Source: Clostridium sp.
GTDB taxonomy: Bacteria > Bacillota_A > Clostridia > Lachnospirales > Lachnospiraceae
NCBI GenBank assembly: GCA_023666975.1
Contig: JAMPAW010000071.1
Coordinates: 1-15,687 of the forward strand
DNA length: 15,687 bases
Direction of reading: 5' to 3'
A program made the translations under genes and the position numbers. The notes beneath the pieces are model-generated. The model saw nothing but the letters and a program-made list of their open reading frames with translations. It had not been told where the DNA came from and did no database searches. Below, one piece after another: positions 8,901 to 15,687 of this stretch; position 1 is the stretch's first letter, and the number at the start of each line of letters is the position of its first letter.

Positions 8901-9792
8901 GCTTCTTAATTCTCTCTGCAATATCCTTATCATATTCTTCTCCCTTTTTGGCCCTTCCGATATTGGCAAATCCAATCTGAGTCAACGCCTGAAGCTGCGA
9001 ATATGTCCTTGCGGAAAGGATATCATCAATCAAAACAATATCCACCAAAATCGCTTTCTCCATATAAAGCGGACCGCCCTCTTGCCGTACCAGCTTTAAC
9101 ATTTCCTCTATCTTTTCCTTAATTCCTTCCGCACTCCCGTGAAGCTCGCCAAAGTAGCGCTGCACATAAGGCAGCTGGCAAAATGCCTCCTCCGATTCGA
9201 TATGCAGTGCCGCTCTTGCCTGTTTTGTCCATTCCTCCGGACGCGGATAGCTGGCACTAATATCATATACTTTTTCGATATACTCCTCTATCCGCATATC
9301 GTTTTTATCTGCCGAATATGCGTCGGAAAAATCAATAAAATCTGAATTCTTTTCGTAAAATTCTTCAATAACCTGTTCTAAAATCTCCTGCCGCAGCAGT
9401 CCGATTTCTCCGGTCTCCCCTACTCTTATTCCCGGATCGATTCCCAGTACATAGAAATTTTCCCTGACAACCTGATAACAAAAACTATCTATAGTTAAAA
9501 TATTAGCCTGATGAATATAATTCATCTGATTAAGAAAATGCTCGTTATTCGGTTCCTGTTCCAGCATATTCTCAATTGCCTTCTCTATCTTATCCTTCAT
9601 CTGGTCGGCTGCGGCTCTGGTAAAAGTCACCACCAGCAATTCATCTATATTTACCGGATTATCTCTATCCGAAATCATCTGTATAATGCGTTCCACTAAC
9701 ACTGCCGTCTTCCCTGAACCGGCAGCTGCAGACACGAGAAGATTACAATCCCTCGCTTCAATAATCTTTCTTTGATCCTCCGTCCAGTTCAT
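5953..9792 (-). CDS. addA: ATP-dependent helicase/nuclease subunit A
   Basis: AddA is the 3'-5' helicase and nuclease subunit of AddAB, the Gram-positive counterpart of RecBCD, which resects double-strand breaks for RecA. At 1279 residues it is slightly longer than Bacillus AddA. Superfamily 1 helicase motifs are complete: Walker A SAAAGSGKT (21-29), Ia VVTFTRAAA, III-region VGDVKQSIYSFR (426-437), motif II DEYQD (397-401), SIHKSKGLEFP (about 827-837) and VGLTRAKEKL (about 904-913). The C-terminal RecB-like nuclease is present with LIDYKTDYI (DYK about 1225-1227) followed by the QLFYY segment. A strongly acidic variable stretch (about 532-558) sits within the helicase region. The start overlaps the addB stop as ATGA and has GGAGGTGAGGA before it, so the two subunits are translationally coupled. 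Confidence 0.96.
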   Translation of the reverse strand: MNWTEDQRKIIEARDCNLLVSAAAGSGKTAVLVERIIQMISDRDNPVNIDELLVVTFTRAAADQMKDKIEKAIENMLEQEPNNEHFLNQMNYIHQANILTIDSFCYQVVRENFYVLGIDPGIRVGETGEIGLLRQEILEQVIEEFYEKNSDFIDFSDAYSADKNDMRIEEYIEKVYDISASYPRPEEWTKQARAALHIESEEAFCQLPYVQRYFGELHGSAEGIKEKIEEMLKLVRQEGGPLYMEKAILVDIVLIDDILSARTYSQLQALTQIGFANIGRAKKGEEYDKDIAERIKKQRDDYKKKISALLAAFTLPFDVIRSQFAEQEAKLCALLDITDVFRERFKTAKLEKNILEFSDVEHFALQILCKEYDENGNPVPSDVAMEMAEGFREILIDEYQDSNYLQEAILTCVSKVRQGKNNLFMVGDVKQSIYSFRMARPDLFMEKYNTYGTDEGAPCRKLLLKNNFRSRGNLLQGINYIFFQIMGADLGGIDYTDTEALVPGREFPPVEDDSVELLLGESKDFEFLSLHDEEMTQEKNENLDEDLEDIGKLELEAEMIARRILELVESGKGTVVDEDTGKLRNARFGDIVILLRSPNSIQQIFAEVLLNHGIPVRLQNEKGYFDSVEIRLVLSLLRMLDNRYNDLEVTAVLRSYFGRFHNDELAILMLIKRELEKNMGQQQYVYSVVEALAGYSDELQQLLDTLLVGDLAKWRERIVRNIVPKCGELVGMMKQIDEWREFMTVEQLLYMIYEQTGYYYYVEAMPEGKRRVRNLDLFMEEAKRFSSGSFHSVFHFLRFIDRLQEKSISLGGEPAAESEEDVVRMMSIHKSKGLEFPIVFLSGTGKNFNLMDTKAPLIIHSDYFIGARYVDTRKRCGNNTFSRRVFGALMLTESIAEELRILYVGLTRAKEKLMITGVTPDIPKLVHKYDDVAMKSNVPLSFSVVHTAKSYLDLIVAALMRNESFYQAMQQVRKRLDKKGEEIRSAEYEKPFLITVPDFRLRVRVSDFRNLAVHHIQSGLDREAERGKQTKQWESLPALYQKQIEENLAWKYREELSTKQKSKMSVTEIKRIYETDYEPSDVIRRPSRDMDSYTPPVPAFLGEKRPMDAAERGTWVHKTMELLDFSVLAQEEQVREALVALWDSGRIPEETKDFITPDKIAAFIHTELGKRVCAAARRGEFYKEKQFVAGVDAQQIVHKEIEGTVVVQGIIDAYFREGDQLVLIDYKTDYIRPGQEEILRERYKTQLFYYKDTLEHLTGLAVSESYLYSFALDKEIKMF

Positions 9793-12700
9793 CGTTCCTC
9801 ACCTCCGTCTTCTTTCGTCTTCCTAAGTGTGGCACTCTTTTCCTGCTCCTTATTGAGTATGGCATTCTTCGCCTGCTCCTTATCCAGCCGGCAGCCAATC
9901 CTGTAGCTGTTTCCACCCAAACCCGGCTCAAACCGGCAAATGCTTTGAAAATCACAGAAATTGCACGGAGAATTTACCTCTCCCTTTTCCGGATTCATCG
10001 GAATTTGACCACGGATAATTTTCTCTCCGGTTTCTATCATTTTCATGCGGACAAAATTGGATATTTCTTCAAGCTCCCCAGTTGTCACCAGCGATGTTGT
10101 GCGGGAATCGATTTTGCCGCTTTTCGTGTATCTCACCGGTGTCACCGTGCCAGTTCCGTTGTCCATCAGCCTCCGGCTCTCCTCCTGCTCATTCACCAGT
10201 CCCGTCAGCCTGCTGTTCGCAATCCGTTGCCTGTCCAGCTCCTCCTCATCAATCCCCTCGACCACAGAATCATGCATGCGGAAGTAATACATTCCTGTAG
10301 GGATAATCTCCTTATCCGGATACCGTTTTTGTAAAAGTTCCCACATTACACTCATATATACGGTAAGCTGCAGCTGCTTTCCCTCATACATCTTCACATA
10401 ATCGATATCCTTCTCTCCCGATTTATAGTCAATTACCTTTACATAAACCTTATCGTCCAGTTCCCGTATATCCACACGGTCTACAATGCCTTTAAGCTCC
10501 ATCTGCATATCCTCCGACAGCGCCATGCAAATATAATCTAATTTATCCTCTGGAGAAAAATATTTTTCAAAATAAGCAGGCTGCATGCTTCCCTGTTCCA
10601 AGTGTCTGCACAGATTGCCGATACTCCGTCTGGCAATCCGCACCAGCACCTCTAGCTGATGCCTGCTGCGGTAGCTGCTCTCAAATATCGTATCATTCTC
10701 TTTTTGCGCCTGCTGCAGTGTAATCTGTTCCACCCGCCGGTCCCGCTCTTCCGGGGTCATACTGTCCAGATCAAACTCACCGTTTTTTACTCCGGTAAAA
10801 AATGCCTCCATGACACCGTGGAGAATACTTCCGATATCCGCCGCTTCAATCCTGTACTCTTCCCTTCGGGCAAGTCCTAAGCCATATCTTAAAAAGAACT
10901 GATAAGCACAGCCGGCATAGGTTTCCAGACGGGATACACTATGCACCATATGCGCTCCATACAGCTTCCTGACAATTGCCCTGTCCAGAATTTCCGACCG
11001 GTTGTCATAGTGGTATCCCTGCAAAATCCGCTCTGCCATCTGGGGATTTACATCACATAACACCCGGTAAATGGAACCGTCATCTGCACCATCCGACAAA
11101 AGCCATTGGACTAACCTTGATGCCAGTTCTCCCTGCGCAGCAGGCAGATAGTTTTCCATATACGTTTTGGCTCTTTGGCACTTTAAATTGGGGAAAATAT
11201 GCTTCATTCTACCGATAAAATAAGAGGGCCTCAGTTCCGCACCCTTGTCGTCAGTCAGCCGATAAGAGACAAACAGCTCCTTATCCGGCTGACTGAGCTG
11301 CAGATACATATAAAACTGCTGCAGATACATCTCCTCCCTGCTGTCCGGTGCCAGTGACAGGCTATACTCCTTTAGCTGCCTCCTGTCCCTATCCGCCAAA
11401 ATCCCCTTATCCTTTGCCGGTTTTGGCAGCAGCCCGTCATTTGCTCCCGCAACGAACAAAACCTTCACATGATGCAGGCGGGTTCTCTCTATATCCCCGA
11501 TCGTTACCTGATTAATCGTGGACGGAATCACGCCTAATCGCAAATCGGATATCCCCGCCATCAAAACTTCCATAAACGTATCCCGCTCTATTACTTCTTC
11601 GCCCAGAATATCCATTGTTTTATCCAATACGGCAATCCATTTCTCATAGACGCCTCCATACGCTTTTGCCTCCCTGAGCTTCCCCTCTTCTTCCAGCCGC
11701 ATACTTTTTTTCATCAACTGCTCCGCCATTTGATTGGTTGACATAAAATCATACAATGCCACAATATAGTCTTTTGCGTAAGCTCTCTTTTTCAGGAAAA
11801 CAGGAGCCATTTTTTCCACGGCAGACATAAACTGTTTTCTTGTCTCGTTAATATCATGCAGCCCCTTTATACCACCACGAAAGGCCTGTGACCACCACGA
11901 ATATCCCCTTACCCCATATTTTAAACAGTAATTTTCCAGCACATAAATTTGTTCTGGCGGTATCTCCAAAAAACCGCTTTTTAAGAAAGCGAATACAGCG
12001 TCATAAGAAAAATCACAACGGAACAGCTCCATAACCATGGCCACGATTTCCACTACCGGATTATGTGACAGCATTTCGCTGTAATCCAGAAAATATGGCA
12101 CTTCCATTTGTTCCATGCAACGCTGCCAGACGGCTGACTGCTGTTCAATATCCCCTGTCACCACGGCAAAATCCCGATAATGGTATCCCTGATTCATCAC
12201 ATAATACTTGATTGTCTGTGCCACAAACAGAGCCTCTTCCCTAACATCTTTTGCCGCAAGTAAACGGACAGCGGAGGGTTCTTCCCGCCACTCCTTTACC
12301 GGAAAACGGAATATCTGCCGCTCCATATGCCAAAGCTCAGGATTATGCTGTAAGCGATAATTTGTATTCATCGCAACATGCGGAAGCACCGTTGCCTGAT
12401 GCTTTTCAGCAAGTTTACATAATCTGTTCATGGTTTCTTTTCCGGATGCAAACAACTCATGCTCCGCATAATCATTTTTTGCAAACAGCTCCTCATCTAT
12501 AGTAAAAGAAAAATAGAGGGTGCAGCCTGCCTTTATCATCGCCTCAATCACATCATACTGTACAGCGGTAAATCCGGTAAAACCATCAAAATAGACATGT
12601 GCTTTTCTCAGCAGCTTAGACTCCTCTGCTGTTTCCGCCAGCAGTGACAACAGCTGCTCCGCCACCATATAAGAGTCTCCCATTTCTTCATTAAACGCAT

Positions 12701-13190
12701 GCAGGATAATCCGTAAGTCCGACAGCTTATGATACAGACTTTTTTCCGGATTCAGCGCCGCAATCACCTCGGATAAAACCTCCTCGGTAATCTGATATTG
12801 AAAAAATTCTGATAATACGGACTTCATTTCTTCCACAAACCCCTGCTTGCCGACCATGCTGCCATAATATGCGAACTCTTTCTCATGCTCTTTTAACAGC
12901 TTCATTACCAGCATACTTTTTCCGTAATCGTCCAAAATATCTCTGGTATGGACACCGAGTTCGTCAAAAACCTGAAATGCCAGCCGCGTAAAACTGACAA
13001 TCGCTATTTCCATCGTCCCACCCTTCGGGTGCCTTGAGACCATTTCCTGCTCCGCTGCCATATTAGACTGCTCTGGCAGAATAAAAAGAATCGGCGGGTG
13101 CCCTTCTTCCATGGATTTTGCAATCATTTCCTCTAACATATAGCTGGTTTTCCCTGTACCGCCAGCCCCCAAAATAAACTGTATCGCCAT
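9789..13190 (-). CDS. addB: ATP-dependent helicase/nuclease subunit B
   Basis: AddB is the second nuclease subunit of AddAB; in the family its inactive helicase fold reads Chi and its nuclease degrades the 5'-ended strand. From ATG 13190 the protein has 1133 residues, near the usual length. It has an N-terminal ATP loop GAGGTGKT (8-15), the nuclease motif VIDYKSG (DYK 921-923) followed by KQLQLTVYM, and the four cysteines of the iron-sulfur staple: C761 in GCAYQFF and C1076, C1079, C1085 in CNFCDFQSIC. The frame is open to 13325, but AGAGGAAG lies just before 13190 and the conserved family start begins there. The last 30 residues are a charged tail with a ten-residue tandem repeat, described separately. 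Confidence 0.96.
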   Translation of the reverse strand: MAIQFILGAGGTGKTSYMLEEMIAKSMEEGHPPILFILPEQSNMAAEQEMVSRHPKGGTMEIAIVSFTRLAFQVFDELGVHTRDILDDYGKSMLVMKLLKEHEKEFAYYGSMVGKQGFVEEMKSVLSEFFQYQITEEVLSEVIAALNPEKSLYHKLSDLRIILHAFNEEMGDSYMVAEQLLSLLAETAEESKLLRKAHVYFDGFTGFTAVQYDVIEAMIKAGCTLYFSFTIDEELFAKNDYAEHELFASGKETMNRLCKLAEKHQATVLPHVAMNTNYRLQHNPELWHMERQIFRFPVKEWREEPSAVRLLAAKDVREEALFVAQTIKYYVMNQGYHYRDFAVVTGDIEQQSAVWQRCMEQMEVPYFLDYSEMLSHNPVVEIVAMVMELFRCDFSYDAVFAFLKSGFLEIPPEQIYVLENYCLKYGVRGYSWWSQAFRGGIKGLHDINETRKQFMSAVEKMAPVFLKKRAYAKDYIVALYDFMSTNQMAEQLMKKSMRLEEEGKLREAKAYGGVYEKWIAVLDKTMDILGEEVIERDTFMEVLMAGISDLRLGVIPSTINQVTIGDIERTRLHHVKVLFVAGANDGLLPKPAKDKGILADRDRRQLKEYSLSLAPDSREEMYLQQFYMYLQLSQPDKELFVSYRLTDDKGAELRPSYFIGRMKHIFPNLKCQRAKTYMENYLPAAQGELASRLVQWLLSDGADDGSIYRVLCDVNPQMAERILQGYHYDNRSEILDRAIVRKLYGAHMVHSVSRLETYAGCAYQFFLRYGLGLARREEYRIEAADIGSILHGVMEAFFTGVKNGEFDLDSMTPEERDRRVEQITLQQAQKENDTIFESSYRSRHQLEVLVRIARRSIGNLCRHLEQGSMQPAYFEKYFSPEDKLDYICMALSEDMQMELKGIVDRVDIRELDDKVYVKVIDYKSGEKDIDYVKMYEGKQLQLTVYMSVMWELLQKRYPDKEIIPTGMYYFRMHDSVVEGIDEEELDRQRIANSRLTGLVNEQEESRRLMDNGTGTVTPVRYTKSGKIDSRTTSLVTTGELEEISNFVRMKMIETGEKIIRGQIPMNPEKGEVNSPCNFCDFQSICRFEPGLGGNSYRIGCRLDKEQAKNAILNKEQEKSATLRKTKEDGGEER
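9825..9884 (-). repeat. Two tandem 30-base units at the 3' end of addB
   Basis: Units at 9855-9884 and 9825-9854 match at 24 of 30 positions and encode DKEQAKNAIL then NKEQEKSATL. Being a multiple of three, the duplication keeps the reading frame. It lies in the charged tail after the last iron-sulfur cysteine, outside the nuclease core, so it probably arose by local duplication with little functional cost. Confidence 0.8.
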
Positions 13191-13253
13191 ATTCTTCCTC
13201 TTTTCGTTATATTCATTATGATGTGCGTTTGCCTGTATTTGCCTTTCTATCAG

Positions 13254-13280
13254 TTTATAAGATTTTACCGGTAAATACAA
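13254..13280 (-). promoter_or_regulatory. Possible addB promoter with a palindromic spacer
   Basis: On the minus strand TATAAA (13254-13259) follows TTGTAT (13275-13280) with a 15-base spacer, shorter than ideal. The spacer carries most of a perfect 12-base palindrome, TTTACCGGTAAA (13264-13275), placed as an operator would be. Transcription would begin about 55-60 bases before the addB start. The weak spacing makes this tentative. Confidence 0.3.
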
Positions 13281-13300
13281 GTTCTTCATGATCATCAATA

Positions 13301-13313
13301 TTGCATTGTGCAA
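13301..13313. repeat. Short inverted repeat in the divergent addB spacer
   Basis: TTGCA-TTG-TGCAA forms five-base arms around three bases in the spacer between addB and the plus-strand gene. It could be a regulator site or chance; nothing else supports a function. Confidence 0.3.
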
Positions 13314-13401
13314 AACATCTCCCATGGCAAGACTAACTTTTTTGTTCTAAATCAGCGACTTGCCTCATATCATTATAGTAACAATCAGCGGGAGGAATTT
13401 T

Positions 13402-13845
13402 ATGGGCTCACAGACAAAAATCGTGGTAATTAAAGCGAAAGAAATTATTTATACTGGCATTTTTCTTGTTCTGGGCATTCTGTTCATCGTACTACTAATC
13501 AATATGTTTGGTAAAAGCAAGGGCAATGAAACCAAAACGACAAGCAAATATGTCCCCGGCGTATATTCCTCAACCATTTCACTCGGAGAAAGTACCCTGA
13601 ATGTTGCCGTCACGGTAGACGAAGATACGGTAAGCGGGGTAAATATCGAAAACCTGAACGAGACTGTGACCACCATGTATCCGCTTTTGGAGCCGGCACT
13701 AAATGAAATCAACAACCAGATTTCTGTCGTAGACAGTGTGGACGATATCACCTACTCCAAGGAAAACCAATATACCTACATCATCCTCAATCAGGCAATC
13801 AAAAATGCGTTAGAGCAGGCCGATGTCACAAAACAAAAGAAATAG
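13402..13845 (+). CDS. Small membrane-anchored FMN_bind-like protein of unknown function
   Basis: A 147-residue protein with one N-terminal transmembrane helix (about 14-35) preceded by a lysine-containing cytoplasmic end, then a polar linker and an extracytoplasmic domain (about 50-140). The domain resembles FMN_bind: YVPGVYSS at its start, alternating beta strands LNVAVTVDEDTVSGVNIE, an ET pair (87-88), and a final helix ILNQAIKNALEQA. The usual SGA(T/S) flavin-attachment motif expected before that helix is replaced by VDDITYSKENQ (about 113-123), so covalent FMN is doubtful. The frame is open from an ATG at 13360, but GGGAGGA precedes ATG 13402 by eight bases, so the latter is chosen. It is the only plus-strand gene and diverges from addB. 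The family assignment is by pattern and moderate. Confidence 0.85.
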   Translation: MGSQTKIVVIKAKEIIYTGIFLVLGILFIVLLINMFGKSKGNETKTTSKYVPGVYSSTISLGESTLNVAVTVDEDTVSGVNIENLNETVTTMYPLLEPALNEINNQISVVDSVDDITYSKENQYTYIILNQAIKNALEQADVTKQKK

Positions 13846-13866
13846 ATTTCTTTTGCAAACAAAAAC

Positions 13867-13902
13867 AAGGGGCATACACTAAGCGTTTAGTGTGCCCCTT
13901 TT
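13867..13902. terminator. Strong bidirectional intrinsic terminator between convergent genes
   Basis: A long hairpin with arms AAGGGGCA and CACTAA, separated by a two-base bulge, pairs with TTAGTG and TGCCCCTT around a four-base loop. TTTTAT follows on the plus strand. On the minus strand the hairpin is followed by TTGTTTTTGTTT, so it can stop both the FMN_bind-like gene, whose stop is 22 bases upstream, and minus-strand transcripts arriving from the acyltransferase gene. Confidence 0.9.
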
Positions 13903-13959
13903 ATACTTGCGAACGAAATTAATTTCCAGTTCCAATTATTCACCGCAGTATATGCAGTT

Positions 13960-14003
13960 ACACTAAACATTTGCCTGTGGCAAATATTAAGTGCAACTAG
14001 TGT
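13960..14003 (-). repeat. Imperfect long hairpin directly after the acyltransferase gene
   Basis: Outer arms ACACTA/TAGTGT and an inner perfect seven-base stem ATTTGCC/GGCAAAT with a three-base loop form a compound hairpin starting five bases after the acyltransferase stop codon. No T-tract follows, so it is not a classical terminator; it may protect the 3' end of the mRNA. It shares TACACTAA and TAGTGTGC with the terminator about 80 bases away and CACTTAAT with the queF leader. Confidence 0.6.
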
Positions 14004-14008
14004 GCTGT

Positions 14009-14677
14009 CTACTTCTTTGGTACAATATCTCCTTTTTTCTTGTATATGGATTGCGCGGGAACGACTCCTCTCACCATACTCACCGGATATACATTGGCAT
14101 ATGCGCAGATAACCGAACCGGGATTGAGCACGGAGTTACAGCCAATCTCCACATGGTCGCCAAGCATGGCTCCAAATTTTTTCAATCCGGTATCGATATC
14201 GTAATCCTCTCCTTTTACGTGCACAATCGTCTTGTCCGCTTTCACATTGGAGGTAATCGAACCGGCTCCCATATGGGAATAAAAACCCAGTATCGAATCC
14301 CCTACATAATTATAGTGAGGCACCTGTACATGATTAAATAAAATCACATTTTTCAGCTCCGTGGAATTTCCCACCACACAATCATTACCGACCAGTGCAT
14401 TTCCGCGAATAAAAGCCCCCGGTCTTACCTCCGTGCGCTCTCCGATAATACATGGTCCCGCAATATAATTATTGGGATATATTTTTGCCGACTTCGCAAT
14501 CCACACATTCTCCTCCCGTTGCTCGTAAAGGTCAGCCGGAAGTGTCTTCCCAAGCTCCCTGATGAAATCCCCGATTTGGGGAAGCGCCTCCCACGGATAA
14601 GTCACTCCCTCCAGCAGCGGCTTTGCCAGCGTCTCCTCCAACGTGTATAATGCTTTGACGGTAACCTGCGTACTCAT
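14009..14677 (-). CDS. Stand-alone left-handed beta-helix acyltransferase, GlmU C-terminal type
   Basis: A 222-residue hexapeptide-repeat protein. After a helical N-terminus (about 1-55) come repeated hexapeptide turns (AKIYPNNYIAGPCIIGE, EVRPGAFIRGNALVG, DCVVGNSTELKN) and the block HYNYVGDSILGFYSHMGAG. This block corresponds to the GlmU acetyltransferase active site, with H121 at the catalytic histidine position. The N-terminal nucleotidyltransferase half of GlmU is absent, so UDP-GlcNAc pyrophosphorylase activity is not expected even though such genes are often named that way. It probably acetylates or otherwise acylates a sugar nucleotide in the cytoplasm; the substrate is unknown. GGAGG lies ten bases before the ATG. 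It follows the zinc-ribbon gene after 46 bases and may share its transcript. Confidence 0.88.
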   Translation of the reverse strand: MSTQVTVKALYTLEETLAKPLLEGVTYPWEALPQIGDFIRELGKTLPADLYEQREENVWIAKSAKIYPNNYIAGPCIIGERTEVRPGAFIRGNALVGNDCVVGNSTELKNVILFNHVQVPHYNYVGDSILGFYSHMGAGSITSNVKADKTIVHVKGEDYDIDTGLKKFGAMLGDHVEIGCNSVLNPGSVICAYANVYPVSMVRGVVPAQSIYKKKGDIVPKK

Positions 14678-14723
14678 ACTCTGTCTTCCTCCTTATTCTT
14701 CTCTATACATCATTCACTATATT

Positions 14724-15602
14724 CTATTTCACGGCAATAAATGCCATTCCCTGTTCTTCACAGAATTCATATCCGTTTAATAAATCACCCACCTGAATGT
14801 CATCGTAAGTTTCCCTGCTGCAATAATACCATTTCTCCTCCACCAAAATCTGATAGATACAAATATCCTCTCCCGTATAGTATTCCTGCCGGATTACCTC
14901 CTGCTTATCCGCACATTCAGGGTCCATATAGCTTATGCTCAATACGTTTTTCTCTTCCCCCTGATATAAATGCGTATCCGGATACGAAAAATATCCACCA
15001 TAACAGCACCCTGTCTCTAACGGAATCCCAGAGGAAAAGGTAATCAAATTCTCCTCCCGAATGGCCGTGTAGCGTGTTCCCTCCTCTGCGATAACAAAAA
15101 AGTTTGCTGAAAGAAGCCCCAGCTCACGGATATCGCCTTTTTCGTCCGTAGAAAAGCAGATTTCAACAGAGTTAATGCTTTTTCCCGTTTCGTTCAGCCA
15201 TTCAATCAATTCTTCGTCTAAAATTTGCACGTTATCATATGTATGATTTTTGTATTCTATCGAAGCAGCACCGTTTCTGTCACAGCTGATAATCTGAGCG
15301 GTCAGCCCTGTTTCATTTGCCGGTATTTCGTCCACGGTATCTATCCCTGACGAATATTTGCTAATCGTTTTAAATGTATCACTATTGAGCATAATAACCA
15401 GTGAAATAACCATGACCACTCCCCAGATACATGCCAAGGCAATAATTACCTTACCGATTACTTTTGCGATTCCTTTTGACGGACTCTTTTCTTCAATAAT
15501 GATTGTCTGCGTCTGTTGTACATCCCTCTCTACTTCCGAGTCACAGTATTCACAAACCCAGCTTCCCTCTTTAATCTCTGCTCCGCAATATTTACATTTC
15601 AT
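14724..15602 (-). CDS. Zinc-ribbon membrane protein of unknown function
   Basis: A 292-residue protein whose N-terminus is a classical zinc ribbon with two CxxC knuckles (C3, C6, C17, C20), followed by a charged linker, a single transmembrane helix (about 50-72) and a region of about 220 residues that should lie outside the membrane. The outer region has no motif I recognise; it is acidic, aromatic-rich and contains a CC pair in LETGCCYGG. Proteins with this layout are common and mostly uncharacterised in clostridia. Its ATG overlaps the upstream gene's TGA by four bases, and GAGGGGGAG lies before it, so it belongs to an operon entering from the right edge. The function cannot be assigned. 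Confidence 0.85.
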   Translation of the reverse strand: MKCKYCGAEIKEGSWVCEYCDSEVERDVQQTQTIIIEEKSPSKGIAKVIGKVIIALACIWGVVMVISLVIMLNSDTFKTISKYSSGIDTVDEIPANETGLTAQIISCDRNGAASIEYKNHTYDNVQILDEELIEWLNETGKSINSVEICFSTDEKGDIRELGLLSANFFVIAEEGTRYTAIREENLITFSSGIPLETGCCYGGYFSYPDTHLYQGEEKNVLSISYMDPECADKQEVIRQEYYTGEDICIYQILVEEKWYYCSRETYDDIQVGDLLNGYEFCEEQGMAFIAVK

Positions 15603-15687
15603 TGCTCTCCCCCTCGTTTGTTGTCCTCATTCATCTCCGTTCGTCCCATGAACATAAAAATAACGCCTGCATATGATAATTCATTAT
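15599..15687 (-). CDS. C-terminal end of an unidentified protein, probably membrane-bound
   Basis: On the minus strand 28 codons are open from the right edge to TGA at 15599-15601. They read as a hydrophobic run (YAGVIFMFMG) followed by a charged tail (RTEMNEDNKRGGEQ), as at the cytosolic end of a membrane protein. The stop overlaps the zinc-ribbon start as ATGA, a typical operon junction, which is the main support. Too little is visible to name it. Confidence 0.5.
   Translation of the reverse strand, partial: NELSYAGVIFMFMGRTEMNEDNKRGGEQ

Noticed and set aside
8707..9099. A 130-codon plus-strand open frame, and other long plus-strand frames opposite addA, addB and the permease
   Set aside because: They are antisense to well-supported coding sequences, lack convincing ribosome binding sites and encode nothing recognisable.
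13191..13325. A 45-residue N-terminal extension of AddB
   Set aside because: The conserved family start and a good ribosome binding site are at 13190, and the upstream codons lie over the divergent regulatory spacer.
13360..13401. Upstream ATG for the FMN_bind-like protein
   Set aside because: The ribosome binding site GGGAGGA lies downstream of it and fits the ATG at 13402.

Overview
The window looks like the chromosome of a low-to-moderate GC Firmicute, most likely a clostridial gut anaerobe of the Lachnospiraceae type. This rests on gene content (AddAB instead of RecBCD, a BceRSAB module, a stand-alone queF, a single-gene folC), on strong AGGAGG-type ribosome binding sites and on codon use. 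It is an inference from family knowledge, not from any database match. Almost all coding is on the minus strand; one small gene at 13402-13845 is on the plus strand. I see no tRNA, rRNA, CRISPR array, transposase, integrase or phage gene.

Reading in the minus-strand direction from right to left: the right end (15687-14009) carries the last codons of an unidentified, probably membrane-bound protein. Its stop codon overlaps the start of a membrane-anchored zinc-ribbon protein, which is followed by a stand-alone left-handed beta-helix acyltransferase resembling the C-terminal half of GlmU. A hairpin just after that gene and a strong bidirectional terminator then separate it from a convergent plus-strand gene for a small membrane-anchored FMN_bind-like protein. 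A 211-base divergent spacer with short palindromes lies between that gene and addB.

The centre (13190-5953) is addB then addA, overlapping by four bases, encoding the two subunits of the helicase-nuclease that processes double-strand breaks for RecA loading. Eleven bases after the addA stop, and using a ribosome binding site that touches the addA stop codon, begins a four-gene BceRSAB-type module: response regulator, short intramembrane-sensing histidine kinase, ABC ATPase and large FtsX-type permease (5941-1322). Such modules sense and remove cell-wall-active antimicrobial peptides such as bacitracin or lantibiotics. No terminator separates it from addBA.

The left end holds queF (7-cyano-7-deazaguanine reductase, queuosine pathway) behind its own good sigma-A-type promoter, then folC (folylpolyglutamate synthase), which runs off the left edge.

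The genes are mostly conserved housekeeping and defence-against-peptide functions, and I do not see a convincing new multi-gene system. The points most worth checking are the physical fusion of a peptide-resistance module to the addBA transcription unit, a duplicated start region in the queF leader that creates a six-codon mini-ORF, a set of related CACTWA/TWAGTG palindromes at three intergenic sites, an FMN_bind-like protein without the flavin-attachment motif, and a 30-base in-frame tandem duplication at the end of addB.
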